From positions 1 through 44,360 of the forward strand of contig JAFLCT010000008.1 of NCBI GenBank assembly GCA_017302335.1: a stretch of DNA of 44,360 nt, in the 5' to 3' direction. A program made the position numbers and the translations under genes. The DNA comes from Caulobacterales bacterium. Its GTDB lineage: Bacteria > Pseudomonadota > Alphaproteobacteria > Caulobacterales > Caulobacteraceae. Under the pieces are notes generated by a model, which worked only from the letters and a program-made list of their open reading frames with translations, was not told the DNA's origin and searched no databases. Shown in pieces: positions 25,303-33,991 of the stretch (position 1 is the stretch's first letter; every line of letters begins with the position of its first letter).

Positions 25303-25625
25303 TCCGGCAGCGAAGTCTGGCGGTCGCCGTCACGGCCTGGCTGGCGGCGGCGACCGCGTCTGGATTGGGCGCGCGGCTATCGTTTCGTGACCCTGGAAGA
25401 GGCCCTGAGCGATCCGATCTATGCTCACGCCGACGCCTATGTGCGGGCCAACGGCGTCTCGTGGCTGCATCGCTGGACCCGAACCGACGGCCGTCCCATC
25501 CGTTGGGAGCCGGACCCGCCGCAATGGATCTCGGACCTGAACGACGCCCGTTGACCCCTTCCGAGCCGTCCGGGGCCGACACCGGGCTTTGCTCCGCCTC
25601 GCCTGTCCGCTAGACGGAGCGCGAC
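25303..25625. other. 323-base stretch between dodecin and pheS
   Basis: The stretch has no intact gene. Its middle holds the 3' remnant described separately (about 25360-25554), in frame with dodecin and open from the dodecin stop. The last 70 bases presumably contain the pheS promoter, where nothing distinctive was seen. Confidence 0.7.
25360..25554 (+). pseudogene. 3' remnant of a polysaccharide-deacetylase-like gene
   Basis: The frame ending at TGA 25552-25554 reads GYRFVTLEEALSDPIYAHAD, then SWLHRWTRTDGRPIRWEPDP and PQWISDL. This resembles the C-terminal end of NodB-type polysaccharide deacetylases (pattern GYRFV-LEEAL-DP-Y, SWLHRW, EP-PPWI). No deacetylase catalytic domain (HGxxH, TFDDG) is upstream; dodecin occupies that position. 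It therefore looks like the tail of a gene whose front was lost by deletion, with the dodecin locus adjoining. The segment has no convincing start and is probably not expressed. The match is by memory of the family pattern and could be wrong. Confidence 0.55.
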
Positions 25626-26702
25626 ATGACCGACCTGGCCCAACTCGAACTCGATCTGATCAACGCCGTCGGCGGCGCGACCGCCGTCGCGACGCTGGAA
25701 GAGGTGCGCGTGGTCGCGCTGGGCAAGTCGGGCGCGATCTCGGGTCTGCTCAAGGGCCTGGGCGCCATGACCCCCGACGCGCGTCGCGAACAGGGTCCGA
25801 TCATCAACGGTCTGCGCGACCGCGTCACCGCCGCCATCACGGCCAAGAAGGCCGAGCTGGAGGCCGCCGAACTGGACGCCCGGCTGTCGGCCGAACGCGT
25901 CGATCTGACCCTGCCGGCCCGGCCGCGCAGACAAGGCGGCGTGCACCCGACCATGCAGGTGATGGACGAGATGATCGCCATCTTCGCCGACATGGGCTTC
26001 GCCGTGGCCGAAGGCCCGGACATTGAAGACGACTTTCACAATTTCACGGCCCTGAACTTCCCGCCCAAACATCCGGCGCGGGAGATGCACGACACCTTCT
26101 TCCTGAAACCCGATCCCGAGACCGGCGAGCGCAAGGTGCTGCGTACTCACACCAGCCCCGTGCAGGTGCGCACGATGATGAGCCAGCAGCCGCCAATCCG
26201 CATCATCGCGCCGGGCCGCACCTTCCGTAAGGATTCCGACGCCACCCACACCCCCATGTTCCACCAGATCGAGGGTCTGGTGATCGACCGCGACATTCAC
26301 ATGGGCCATCTGAAGACGACGCTTCAGACCTTCATCGCCCGCTTCTTCGAGCTGGACGATGTGCACGCGCGTTTCCGCCCGCACCACTTCCCCTTCACCG
26401 AACCCTCGGCCGAGATGGACATCCGTTGCGACCGCTCGGGCGGCAAGCTGGTGCTGAATCAAGGCGACGACTGGCTGGAGATCCTGGGCTGCGGCATGGT
26501 GCACCCGAACGTGCTGCGCGCCAGCGGCATCGACCCGGACCAGTGGCAGGGCTTCGCCTTCGGCATGGGCGTCGATCGCCTGGCCATGCTGAAATACGGC
26601 GTGCCGGACCTGCGGCCGATGTTCGAGGCCGACACCCGCTGGCTGGCCCATTACGGCTTTTCGGCCCACGCCGTCCCCAATCCCGCGTCCGGCCTGAGCT
26701 GA
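25626..26702 (+). CDS. pheS: Phenylalanine-tRNA ligase alpha subunit
   Basis: A 358-residue catalytic subunit of the (alpha-beta)2 enzyme that charges tRNA-Phe. The N-terminal coiled coil (about 1-90) binds tRNA and ends in [10 protein letters not shown]. The class II core follows: [56 protein letters not shown] (motif 2) and [18 protein letters not shown] (motif 3). All aminoacylation motifs are intact. The ATG is preceded by GGAGCGAC. Unusually an extra gene sits between pheS and pheT on the same strand. Confidence 0.97.
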   Translation: MTDLAQLELDLINAVGGATAVATLEEVRVVALGKSGAISGLLKGLGAMTPDARREQGPIINGLRDRVTAAITAKKAELEAAELDARLSAERVDLTLPARPRRQGGVHPTMQVMDEMIAIFADMGFAVAEGPDIEDDFHNFTALNFPPKHPAREMHDTFFLKPDPETGERKVLRTHTSPVQVRTMMSQQPPIRIIAPGRTFRKDSDATHTPMFHQIEGLVIDRDIHMGHLKTTLQTFIARFFELDDVHARFRPHHFPFTEPSAEMDIRCDRSGGKLVLNQGDDWLEILGCGMVHPNVLRASGIDPDQWQGFAFGMGVDRLAMLKYGVPDLRPMFEADTRWLAHYGFSAHAVPNPASGLS

Positions 26703-26728
26703 CGCCGATCTTCGTTACGAGACCGATC

Positions 26729-27130
26729 ATGACCGACGCCAATCCCGCCGCGACCGCCGAGCAACTGGTCACCCGCACCGCGTTCGAAAAGGCCGCCATC
26801 TGGCTGCCTCGCATGGCGCTGGAGCACCTGCGCCAGGGCCTGACCTTCATCGAGAACAAGACTTTCACCGACTGCACCCTGGAAGGGCCAGCGGTGGTCC
26901 TGATGGGCGACGGCGTGACCATGGACGGCTGCCACATGGGCGCGGCGTCGGACCCGGCCATGCTGCTGTTGCGCCCAGTCGGCAAGACGGTGAACGGCGT
27001 CATCGGCTTCAAGAACTGCAAATTCATCCGCTGTCGCTTCGCCCAGGTCGGTTTCGTCGGCGACGACCGCTTCATCGAAGAGTTCCAGCAGAACCTGGCG
27101 AACGGCCGCCCGGCGAAGGACGCCCAGTGA
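26729..27130 (+). CDS. Uncharacterised protein encoded between pheS and pheT
   Basis: A 133-residue protein of unknown function, starting at ATG 26729. The N-terminal 45 residues are helical ([20 protein letters not shown]). The rest alternates short hydrophobic strands with Cys and charged residues ([20 protein letters not shown], then [20 protein letters not shown]), suggesting a small beta-helix or beta-sheet; the NCKFIRCRF pattern recalls pentapeptide coils without being regular. There is no signal peptide. Its stop overlaps the pheT GTG start as GTGA, so pheT translation is coupled to it, and it lies 26 bases after pheS. This position implies co-expression with the synthetase, but the role is not known. 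Confidence 0.83.
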   Translation: MTDANPAATAEQLVTRTAFEKAAIWLPRMALEHLRQGLTFIENKTFTDCTLEGPAVVLMGDGVTMDGCHMGAASDPAMLLLRPVGKTVNGVIGFKNCKFIRCRFAQVGFVGDDRFIEEFQQNLANGRPAKDAQ

Positions 27131-29538
27131 AATTCACTCTCGGCTGGCTGAAGGATCACCTGGACACGAGCGCCGACGTGGCGGCCGTGGCCGAGGCCAT
27201 GACCATGGCCGGGCTGGAGGTCGAGGAGGTCCACGACCCGATCGCCGCGCTGGCGCCCTTCACCGTGGCGAAGATCGTCTCGGCCGAGCGGCACCCCAAC
27301 GCCGACCGTTTGCAGGTCTGCCAGGTCGAGACCGTCGACGGCATGAAAGAGATCGTCTGCGGCGCGCCCAACGCACGCGCGGGCCTGACCACCATCTACG
27401 CCCCGATCGGCGCCTATGTGCCCGGCCTGGGCGTGACCCTGGTCGAGAAGCCGGTGCGCGGCGTGGTGTCGAACGGTATGCTGTGCTCGGCCTCCGAGCT
27501 TGAGCTGGCGGACGAGTCCGACGGCATTCAGGAACTGCCCGACGATCTTCAGGTGGGAACCCCCGCCGCCGGCGTCTTCGGCGCCGAGCCGGTGATCGAT
27601 TTCGAGGTCACGCCGAACCGACCCGACTGGCTGGGCGTGGCGGGCATCGCCCGCGACCTGGCCGCCGCGGGGGTGGGAACGCTGACCACGGCGCCGATCG
27701 CGCCGATCACCGGCGGCTTCGCCTGCCCGATCACGATCCGTATCGAGGCGCCTGAGCTGTGCCCCGTCTTCGGCGGCCGTTTGATCCGGGGGGTCCAGAA
27801 CGGCCCGTCGCCCGACTGGCTGAAACACCGGCTGACCGCCATCGGCCTGCGCTCGATCAACCGGCTGGTCGATGTCACCAATCTGATCGCCTACGACCGG
27901 GCGCGGCCCCTGCACGTCTATGACCGGGCCAAGCTGGTCGGCGATGAAATCGTGGCGCGCGGCGGCCAGGCGGCCAAGGACACCGGCCAGCCCGAACATC
28001 TGATCGCCCTGGACGGCAAGACCTATACGGTCGGCGCCGCCGATTGCGTCATCGCCGATGCGGCGGGCGAGCGCCCGATCGGCCTGGGCGGCGTCATGGG
28101 CGGCGAGTCCACCGGCTGCTCGGACCAGACGACCGACGTCTTCATCGAATGCGCCTGGTTCGACCCCATCGCCACGGCCCAGACCGGCCGGTCCTTGGGG
28201 ATCAGTTCCGACGCCCAATATCGGTTCGCGCGCGGCGTCGACCCCGCTTCGATCATTCCGGGCCTGGAGCTGGCGACCCGGCTGATCCTGGACCTGTGCG
28301 GCGGCGAGCCGTCGGACATCGTGGTGACCGGCCTGGCCCCGGCGAACCCGCCCGCCTTCGTCTTCGATCCGGCCTATGTGAAACGCCTGTCCGGCCTGGA
28401 CCTGAGCCAGAACCGAATCGCCCAGATCCTGACGGACCTGGGTTTCGCCGTGACCCGCGACGTCTCGCCCTGGACCGTCACGCCGCCGTCCTGGCGCCGC
28501 GATGTCGAAGGTCCGGCCGATTTGGTTGAGGAGGTCGCCCGCATCGAGGGTTTCGACGCCCTGCCCGACACCCCTCTGCCCGGCGTCGGCGCCCTGTCGA
28601 AAGGCGTGCTGAACCCGCGTCAGGCGCGTGTGCGGATCGCCCGCCGCGCCCTGGCCGCCCTGGGGTATGCCGAGGCCGTGACCTGGTCCTTCACCAATCG
28701 TGAGACGGCCACGTTGTTCGGCGGCGGCGGCGAGACCCTGGTGCTGGAGAATCCGATCGCCAGCGATCTGGACTGTATGCGGCCGTCGATCCTGCCCAAT
28801 CTGATCCAGGCCGCCGCCCGCAACGCCGCGCGCGGCCACGCCGACGCGGCCCTGTTCGAGATCGGTCCCATCTATCTGACCGACCGGCCGGACGGTCAGC
28901 GCACGGTCATCGCAGGCCTGATCGCGCCCCACGCCGCGCGTCACTGGAGCGGGCCGGGCGAAGACCCCCTGTTCGCCCTCAAAGGCGATCTGATGTCGGT
29001 GCTGGATCAGATCGGCGCCCCGACCGGGTCGCTGCAACTGGTTCAGGGTCAGAACCGCGACTGGTGGCACCCGGGTCGGTCGGCGCGCCTGCAACTCGGT
29101 CCCAAGGTCGTGATGGCCGAGTTCGGCGCCCTGCACCCGCGCGTGCTCAAGGCGTTGGACGCCGACGGACCGATGCTCGGTTTCGAGATCGTTCTGGACA
29201 GCGTGCCCGAACCCAGGGGCAAGGCCGGAAAGGCGCGCGGCGCGGCCGATCTGCCCAACCTGATGCCCCTGACCCGCGACTTCGCCTTCCTGGTCGAAGA
29301 CGAGCGAGCGGTCGGCGACCTGGTCCGCGCGGCGGCCGGGGCCGACAAGGCGCTGATCGAAACGGTCCGGGTCTTCGACGTCTACCGCGGACAGGGCGTG
29401 CCCGAGGGGATGAAATCGGTGGCGCTGGAAGTCGTCGTCCAGCCGCGCGAGGCGACCCTGGGCGAGGCCGAGATCGAAACCCTGTCGGCCAAGGTCGTGG
29501 CGGCGGTCGAGAAGCTGGGCGGAAAACTCCGCGGCTAG
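27127..29538 (+). CDS. pheT: Phenylalanine-tRNA ligase beta subunit
   Basis: An 803-residue beta subunit. Residues about 40-150 form the EMAP-like tRNA-binding domain ([20 protein letters not shown]). The B3/B4 editing domain (about 200-390) hydrolyses mischarged Tyr-tRNA-Phe and includes [10 protein letters not shown]. The B5 DNA-binding-like domain and catalytic-like core follow, with the ferredoxin-fold anticodon-binding FDX-ACB domain at the end ([19 protein letters not shown], then [15 protein letters not shown]). Length is normal. GTG 27127 is the start, in a GTGA overlap with the preceding orf. Repeat copy 3 begins 12 bases after its stop. Confidence 0.97.
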   Translation: MKFTLGWLKDHLDTSADVAAVAEAMTMAGLEVEEVHDPIAALAPFTVAKIVSAERHPNADRLQVCQVETVDGMKEIVCGAPNARAGLTTIYAPIGAYVPGLGVTLVEKPVRGVVSNGMLCSASELELADESDGIQELPDDLQVGTPAAGVFGAEPVIDFEVTPNRPDWLGVAGIARDLAAAGVGTLTTAPIAPITGGFACPITIRIEAPELCPVFGGRLIRGVQNGPSPDWLKHRLTAIGLRSINRLVDVTNLIAYDRARPLHVYDRAKLVGDEIVARGGQAAKDTGQPEHLIALDGKTYTVGAADCVIADAAGERPIGLGGVMGGESTGCSDQTTDVFIECAWFDPIATAQTGRSLGISSDAQYRFARGVDPASIIPGLELATRLILDLCGGEPSDIVVTGLAPANPPAFVFDPAYVKRLSGLDLSQNRIAQILTDLGFAVTRDVSPWTVTPPSWRRDVEGPADLVEEVARIEGFDALPDTPLPGVGALSKGVLNPRQARVRIARRALAALGYAEAVTWSFTNRETATLFGGGGETLVLENPIASDLDCMRPSILPNLIQAAARNAARGHADAALFEIGPIYLTDRPDGQRTVIAGLIAPHAARHWSGPGEDPLFALKGDLMSVLDQIGAPTGSLQLVQGQNRDWWHPGRSARLQLGPKVVMAEFGALHPRVLKALDADGPMLGFEIVLDSVPEPRGKAGKARGAADLPNLMPLTRDFAFLVEDERAVGDLVRAAAGADKALIETVRVFDVYRGQGVPEGMKSVALEVVVQPREATLGEAEIETLSAKVVAAVEKLGGKLRG

Positions 29539-29549
29539 GCGCGTCTTGC

Positions 29550-29589
29550 GCGCTCAAGCAGCGAGCCGCCGCGCGGCGAGCGTTAGCGC
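29550..29589. repeat. GC-rich dispersed repeat, copy 3
   Basis: GCGCTCAAGCAGCGAGCC, then the palindrome CGCCGCGCGGCG, then AGCGTTAGCGC, with outer GCGCT/AGCGC arms. It lies between pheT and eipA and is inverted relative to copy 4 on the other side of eipA. Confidence 0.82.
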
Positions 29590-29602
29590 CAGAAAGATGT
29601 CG

Positions 29603-29608
29603 TTAACC
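29603..29608. promoter_or_regulatory. Possible CtrA half-site upstream of eipA
   Basis: TTAACC (inside the palindrome GTTAAC) lies about 75 bases before the eipA ATG. EipA is reported to be activated by CtrA in Brucella. Only one half-site is visible and the second TTAA at the standard distance is absent, so the call is weak. Confidence 0.3.
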
Positions 29609-29680
29609 TTGCCGCCGCAAGGCTGACTCAAAGGGGGTGAAGGTTCGCGTCGAACCGATTCATCGCTGGGAGCCGCCGTC

Positions 29681-30289
29681 ATGCACCGCCGCCAACTGCT
29701 CGCCACTGGTCTCGCCGCCACCGCCCTGCCGGGCCTGAACGCCTGCGCCACCAGCCCCGGCGCCGATCCGCGCTTTCCGGTCGGCGCCGACGAACAGGCC
29801 CGCGTCTATACGGCCGACGAACTGGTCGCCGCCGGGTCGCGCGAACTGGGCATCGCCGCCGAGGCCATGGGCGGCGCCATCGAGCGCATCTTCGCCGACC
29901 AGGGCGACAGCCCGACCGCCTATATCGCGGGCGAGGAAGCCGCGGGCGCGGCCGGCGTCGGTCTGCGCTACGGCCGCGGCGCCCTGCACATGAAGGACCT
30001 CAGCGCCTCTCAGGAAGTGTTCTGGCAGGGCGTCTCGATCGGCTGGGACGTGGGCGGCAACGCCAGCCGCGTCTTCACCCTGGTGTACGGCCTGTATCAC
30101 CCCGACATGATCTATCGCCGTTACCCCGGCGTGGAAGGGTCGGCCTATCTGGTCGGCGGCCTGGGCGTGAACTATCAGCGCGCCGACGGCATCGTCCTGG
30201 CCCCCATCCGCACCGGCGTCGGCCTGCGCCTGGGCGCCAACGTCGGCACCATGGCCTACAGCCGCCAGCGCAACATCCTGCCGTTCTAG
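29681..30289 (+). CDS. eipA: DUF1134 envelope protein, EipA-like
   Basis: A 202-residue exported protein. The N-terminus (HRRQLLATGLAATALPGLNA then CATS) has a basic start, a hydrophobic stretch and a possible lipobox Cys, so it may be a lipoprotein; most EipA proteins are soluble periplasmic. The DUF1134 body includes VYTADELVAAGSRELGIAAE, AYIAGEEAAGAAGVGLRYG, FWQGVSIGWDVGGNASRVF and GVEGSAYLVGGLGVNYQRAD, ending LGANVGTMAYSR. In Brucella EipA supports envelope integrity and virulence. The gene is flanked by inverted repeat copies 3 and 4, and a CtrA half-site lies upstream. Confidence 0.88.
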   Translation: MHRRQLLATGLAATALPGLNACATSPGADPRFPVGADEQARVYTADELVAAGSRELGIAAEAMGGAIERIFADQGDSPTAYIAGEEAAGAAGVGLRYGRGALHMKDLSASQEVFWQGVSIGWDVGGNASRVFTLVYGLYHPDMIYRRYPGVEGSAYLVGGLGVNYQRADGIVLAPIRTGVGLRLGANVGTMAYSRQRNILPF

Positions 30290-30292
30290 GAT

Positions 30293-30332
30293 GCGCTAAC
30301 GCTCGCGCCGCAGGCGCTCGCTGCTTGAGCGC
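30293..30332. repeat. GC-rich dispersed repeat, copy 4 (inverted)
   Basis: GCGCTAACGCTCG, CGCCGCAGGCG, CTCGCTGCTTGAGCGC is the reverse complement of copy 3 with a shortened centre. It starts just after the eipA stop and may also serve as a 3' hairpin. Confidence 0.82.
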
Positions 30333-30335
30333 GAA

Positions 30336-31202
30336 TTAGAAGTCGGCGGCGATCAACGCCTCTATGCCTTCGCGGTAGGACGGATACTTCGGCCGCCAGC
30401 CCAGCTCGGCCTTGGCCCGGGCGTTCGAGAGGCGTTTGGAATCGAGGTAGAACCGCCGCATCCCATCCGACACGGACGGGTCGGTCCAGTCGACCTCGGG
30501 CGGTTGCGGCAAACCCAGCCGACGCGCGCTCCAGGCCGTGACGACATGGGCGGGCGCCGGTTCGTCATCGACCAGATTATAGGCGCGGCCCGGATGGGGC
30601 CGGTCCATCGAGGCGAACAGGCCCGAAACCACATCCTCGACATGGATGCGGTTGAATACCTGCCCCGGCTTTCGGACCATCCGCGCCTCGCCGTCGCGCA
30701 GCCGGTCCAGGCCCGAACGACCCGGTCCATATAAAGCCGGCAGCCGAAAGATCTGCACCGTCAACCCCATGCCGCGCCCGGCGTCCAGCCAGTCCCGCTC
30801 CGCTCGCACCCGCCGCGCGCCCTGCAAGGTGGCGGCGTTCAGGGCGTCGTCCTCGAAGGCCCAACCGCCGTCGCGGTCGCCATAGACGGCGGTGGACGAC
30901 ACGTATCCGATCCAGTCCGGCCAGGCGCCCGAAGCGGTGATCGCCGGGATCAAGGTCTGGAGACCGGGGCATCCTCCCTCTGTCGGCGGGGCGGTGACCA
31001 GTATGGCGCGGGTCTCGCCGACCGCCTTGGCCATCGCCGCCGCATCAGCCGGATCGACCGCCGTCAGCCCCTCCGCCTCCAGCGCCGCCCGCGTCTCGGG
31101 ATCGCGCGACGTCGCCGTGACCGCATCGCCGCGCTTCAGGGCCTCGGCCCCGACCGCGCGGCCCAGCCAGCCGCCGCCGAAGATCAGAGGGGGGCGGCTC
31201 AC
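30336..31202 (-). CDS. NAD(P)-dependent SDR/epimerase-like protein (YeeZ type)
   Basis: A 288-residue Rossmann-fold protein. It starts at GTG 31202, which follows the sqdB stop in a GTGA overlap; the frame open to 31295 lies inside sqdB. The cofactor motif GGGWLGRAVGAEAL is near the N-terminus and VSSTAVYGDRDG is the usual Ser/Thr-containing strand end. The Tyr-X3-Lys active pair normal to extended SDRs is not seen where expected (ARRVRAERDW), as in YeeZ-like members, so classical epimerase chemistry is doubtful. NRIHVEDVVSGL and YNLVDDEPAP are standard for the family. It is co-translated with sqdB. The substrate is unknown. Confidence 0.82.
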   Translation of the reverse strand: MSRPPLIFGGGWLGRAVGAEALKRGDAVTATSRDPETRAALEAEGLTAVDPADAAAMAKAVGETRAILVTAPPTEGGCPGLQTLIPAITASGAWPDWIGYVSSTAVYGDRDGGWAFEDDALNAATLQGARRVRAERDWLDAGRGMGLTVQIFRLPALYGPGRSGLDRLRDGEARMVRKPGQVFNRIHVEDVVSGLFASMDRPHPGRAYNLVDDEPAPAHVVTAWSARRLGLPQPPEVDWTDPSVSDGMRRFYLDSKRLSNARAKAELGWRPKYPSYREGIEALIAADF

Positions 31203-32431
31203 GCCGTCCGGGCGGCCGCAGCAGCAGCCTTGGGCGCCGACACCGGCTCTCCGCCCAAGGCTTCGGCCCGTCGCCCGTTCCAGGCCGAGACGCAAGGAAT
31301 CTTGGACCGATCGGCCCGGTCGGCGTAGCGGCGGGCGATCTCGGTCACATCCTGCATCAGCCCCTCGGCCAGGGTGATCGGCTTCAGCCCCAGTTCGCGG
31401 AACTGGTCATTGGCGACGACCAGTTCGTTCTCGTCGGCCTCCTGGCGCGGATTGGGCACGAACTGCACCTCGGCGCCGGTCATGTCGGCGACCATATGGG
31501 CCAGGTCGCGCACGCGGCGGCTCTCGGTCATCTGGTTCAGGATCTTGACCCGGTCGCCCGCCTTCGGCGGATTCTTCAACGCCAGCTCGACGCAGCGCAC
31601 CGTGTCCTGGATGTGGATGAAGGCCCGGGTCTGGCCGCCCGAGCCGTGCACCGTCAACGGATAGCCGACCGACGCCTGGATCAGGAACCGGTTCAACACC
31701 GTGCCGTAGTCGCCGTCATAGTCGAAGCGGTTGACCAGCCGCTCGTCCTTCTTGGTCTCTTCAGTCTCGGCGCCCCAGACGATGCCCTGATGCAGGTCGG
31801 TGATCCGCAGGCCGTCGTTCTTGGCGTAGAACTGAAACAGCAGGGCGTCCTGCGTCTTGGTCATGTGGTAGATCGAGCCGGGGTTCGGCGGGAACAGGAT
31901 TTCCTGCTCGGCGGGGCCGAAGTCGGTGTCCACCGTGACCTTCAGATAGCCTTCTGGGATGCGCAGGCCGGCGGTGGTGTAGCCATACACCCCCATCGTC
32001 CCCAGGTGCGCCAGGTGCACGTCCCGCCCGCTCTCGACGATGGCGGCCAACAGGTGGTTGGTGGCGTTCAGGTTGTTGTCGACCGTGTACAGCTTGTGGC
32101 GCGCCGACTTCATCGAATAGGGGGCGGCCCGCTGTTCGGCGAAATGGACCACGCTGTCGGGTTTCCAGTCGCGGATCAGGGCGACCAGGCGATCGAACTC
32201 CTTGCCCACGGTCATGTTGACGAAGTCGATGGTCCGGCCGCTGACCTCCTTCCAGGCGGCGATGCGCTCGCCCATGGTGCGAATCGGGGTCAGGGACTGG
32301 ACCTCCAGCTCATTGTCGATGTTGCGACGGCTGAGGTTGTCGACGATCATCACGTCCCAGCCGCGCGCCGACAGATGCAGCGCCGTGGGCCAGCCGCAGA
32401 AACCGTCTCCGCCCAGAACCAGTACGCGCAT
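31199..32431 (-). CDS. sqdB: UDP-sulfoquinovose synthase
   Basis: A 410-residue extended SDR enzyme of the SQD1/SqdB family. It converts UDP-glucose and sulfite to UDP-sulfoquinovose, the head-group donor for the sulfolipid SQDG. Evidence: the N-terminal VLGGDGFCGWPTALHLS; the threonine loop LGTMGVYG; the Tyr-Lys pair in YHMTK; and LHQGIVWGAETEET with FDYDGDYGTVLNRFL, all typical of SQD1. SQDG is known in Brevundimonas. The galU product provides UDP-glucose. The sulfolipid transferase is not in the window. Upstream is a 79-base gap to the hydrolase gene; downstream is the SDR in a GTGA overlap. Confidence 0.93.
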   Translation of the reverse strand: MRVLVLGGDGFCGWPTALHLSARGWDVMIVDNLSRRNIDNELEVQSLTPIRTMGERIAAWKEVSGRTIDFVNMTVGKEFDRLVALIRDWKPDSVVHFAEQRAAPYSMKSARHKLYTVDNNLNATNHLLAAIVESGRDVHLAHLGTMGVYGYTTAGLRIPEGYLKVTVDTDFGPAEQEILFPPNPGSIYHMTKTQDALLFQFYAKNDGLRITDLHQGIVWGAETEETKKDERLVNRFDYDGDYGTVLNRFLIQASVGYPLTVHGSGGQTRAFIHIQDTVRCVELALKNPPKAGDRVKILNQMTESRRVRDLAHMVADMTGAEVQFVPNPRQEADENELVVANDQFRELGLKPITLAEGLMQDVTEIARRYADRADRSKIPCVSAWNGRRAEALGGEPVSAPKAAAAAARTA

Positions 32432-32510
32432 CGTCCCTAACCCCTGTGTGTTCTTGTTTGTCCCTGCCTAGCCCAAGCGGGCCTCGGGTCAAAGCGACGC
32501 CGTGACGCGG

Positions 32511-33431
32511 TCAGGCCGCGTCAGCCGCCTCCAGCATGGCCCTCAGGGCGTCGCGCACGACGTCCGGCTGAAGCATGGGCAGGAAATGGGTGCTGCCGGG
32601 AAGGGTCTCGACCGTGACGTGGGGCAGGCCGCGCGGCGGCTGCGGCACATGACAGGCCAGGCCCGCCTCGGCCTTCAGGATATGGATCGGGCAGGTCAGC
32701 CGCCGCATCGCCCGCCAGGGATCATGGGCCTGGGCCGCATAGTTCGACGCCTCCCATTGCGACGTGCAGGCCAGCGTCAGGCCGCCGTCTGGAGCGGGAA
32801 CCAATCCGTCGGCCAGATAGTCGGCCAGCACCGCATCCGGCCACCCCTTGAAGGCGCCGCGCCCCCGATAGGCGGCCAGGGCCGCCGCGCGGCTGTCGAA
32901 CTCCGACCGGCGCTTCAGGGCGTTGACGACCAGGGGCGAGCGCCGCGGCAGGTCGCGCAACAGCGGCAGGTGGAAGGCCAGGACCGCCTGGCGGGTCATG
33001 ATCACCGGATCGGCCAGCACCAGTCCGCGCATCCGTTCCGGTCGCGCCGCCGCCGCCAGCAAACCGGCCGTTCCGCCCATGGAATGACCGGCCAGCACCA
33101 TCGGCGGGCCGTCCGTCGCATCCAACAGGGCGGCCAGGTCGGCGCCGTGATCGTTCCAGCCGCGTCGCCCTTCGGTCGCGGTCGGCAGGGTCGTCGCCCC
33201 GTGGCCGCGCAGATCCGGCGCCCAGATCCTGTATCGATCCGCCAACGGCGCCAGCAGGTGACGATAGGTCAGGGCGTTGAACCCATTGGCGTGGGCGAAG
33301 ACCAGATCGACCGGCCGGTCCAGGTCGCCCCAGTCCAGCACCGCCATGGCGCCGCCGCGCGCGGGCAGGTCGACGGTCAGGCGGCGGGGTTCGCTCACGA
33401 CGGTCAGGCCGGGACGCGGCATTCGGGGCAC
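32511..33431 (-). CDS. Alpha/beta hydrolase
   Basis: A 306-residue serine hydrolase. The strand DLVFAHANGFNALTYRHLL carries the oxyanion, DLRGHGATT is typical of the family, and the nucleophile elbow is GHSMGGTAGL. The catalytic His is probably in PGSTHFLPML near the end. Starts at 33431 or 33422 overlap the zur 3' end by up to 28 bases; GTG 33398, just after the zur stop, would give 295 residues, so the exact start is uncertain. Function unknown: esterase, lactonase or haloperoxidase-like roles are all possible. No signal peptide. It lies directly downstream of zur on the same strand and might be zinc-regulated with it. Confidence 0.8.
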   Translation of the reverse strand: MPRMPRPGLTVVSEPRRLTVDLPARGGAMAVLDWGDLDRPVDLVFAHANGFNALTYRHLLAPLADRYRIWAPDLRGHGATTLPTATEGRRGWNDHGADLAALLDATDGPPMVLAGHSMGGTAGLLAAAARPERMRGLVLADPVIMTRQAVLAFHLPLLRDLPRRSPLVVNALKRRSEFDSRAAALAAYRGRGAFKGWPDAVLADYLADGLVPAPDGGLTLACTSQWEASNYAAQAHDPWRAMRRLTCPIHILKAEAGLACHVPQPPRGLPHVTVETLPGSTHFLPMLQPDVVRDALRAMLEAADAA

Positions 33432-33889
33432 CGTCCGTGCGCCTCGATCGTGGTGCGTTCGATGGCGTAGCCCGCGCCCTCGGCGGCCTTGCGCAGGCCG
33501 TCGCCCATCGGCGCGGCGATCTCACGCGCAGCCCCGCAGCAGTCGCAGATCAGGAAGGCGGCCGCATGGTCGTCAGCGCCATGGCTGCACGCGACATAGG
33601 CGCTGATCGAAGCGATCCGGTGGGCCAGGCCGCGCCGCTCCAGAAACTCCAGCGCGCGATAGACGGTCGGCGGCTTGGCGGCCTGGCCGTCCTCGCCGAA
33701 GCGGGCGATCAGGTCATAGGCCTTCATCGGCTCACCCGCCCGCAGCAGCAGGTCCAGCACGCGTCGGCGCGGCGCGGTCATCCGCTCGCCGTCGACGGCG
33801 CAGGCGGCTTCCGCCGCGGCCAGGGCGCGTCGGGCCTCGGCTTCGGCGAGACCGGTTCCGGCATGATCGTGACCGCAGTGGGCGCCCAT
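33404..33889 (-). CDS. zur: Fur-family regulator, probably zinc-responsive Zur
   Basis: A 161-residue Fur-family repressor. The winged-helix part (about 30-95) includes MTAPRRRVLDLLLRAGEPMK and PPTVYRALEFLERRGLAHRI. The dimer domain has CDCCGAAREI and CPEC, two CXXC pairs for the structural zinc, plus His in CSHGADDHAAAFLIC. The His-rich N-terminus (GAHCGHDHAG) is common in Zur. It is divergent from a receptor with a His-rich loop, which supports zinc over iron. The classical Zur activity is repression of zinc uptake when zinc is plentiful. The palindrome at 33949-33963 in the 102-base divergent region is the probable operator. Confidence 0.87.
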   Translation of the reverse strand: MGAHCGHDHAGTGLAEAEARRALAAAEAACAVDGERMTAPRRRVLDLLLRAGEPMKAYDLIARFGEDGQAAKPPTVYRALEFLERRGLAHRIASISAYVACSHGADDHAAAFLICDCCGAAREIAAPMGDGLRKAAEGAGYAIERTTIEAHGRCPECRVPA

Positions 33890-33934
33890 GCGCCACAGCT
33901 AGTGCCGGATCGCGTGCGCCGCAACCACGGCGGC

Positions 33935-33963
33935 TTGACCTGATGTGATGTTATCTCATAACA
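33935..33963 (+). promoter_or_regulatory. Promoter of the zinc receptor overlapping the Zur box
   Basis: TTGACC (33935-33940) and ATAACA (33958-33963) are 17 bases apart, a plausible -35/-10 pair. The -10 falls inside the palindrome, so a bound Zur would block RNA polymerase. The ATG of the receptor is 29 bases further on. Confidence 0.5.
33949..33963. promoter_or_regulatory. Candidate Zur operator, perfect palindrome
   Basis: TGTTAT CTC ATAACA is a perfect inverted repeat (6-base arms, 3-base centre) in the zur/receptor divergent region, matching the GTTAT-ATAAC form of alphaproteobacterial Zur boxes. Confidence 0.68.
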
Positions 33964-33991
33964 CTCACGCCGAGTTGAGCAGGAGTTCCCC

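Noticed and set aside
22064..29136. Very long open frames on the minus strand (about 700 and 900 codons) opposite the S9 peptidase and pheST
   Set aside because: They are shadows of GC-rich codon use in real plus-strand genes. Their translations are low-complexity, rich in Arg, Gly, Gln, His and Asp, without recognisable domains.
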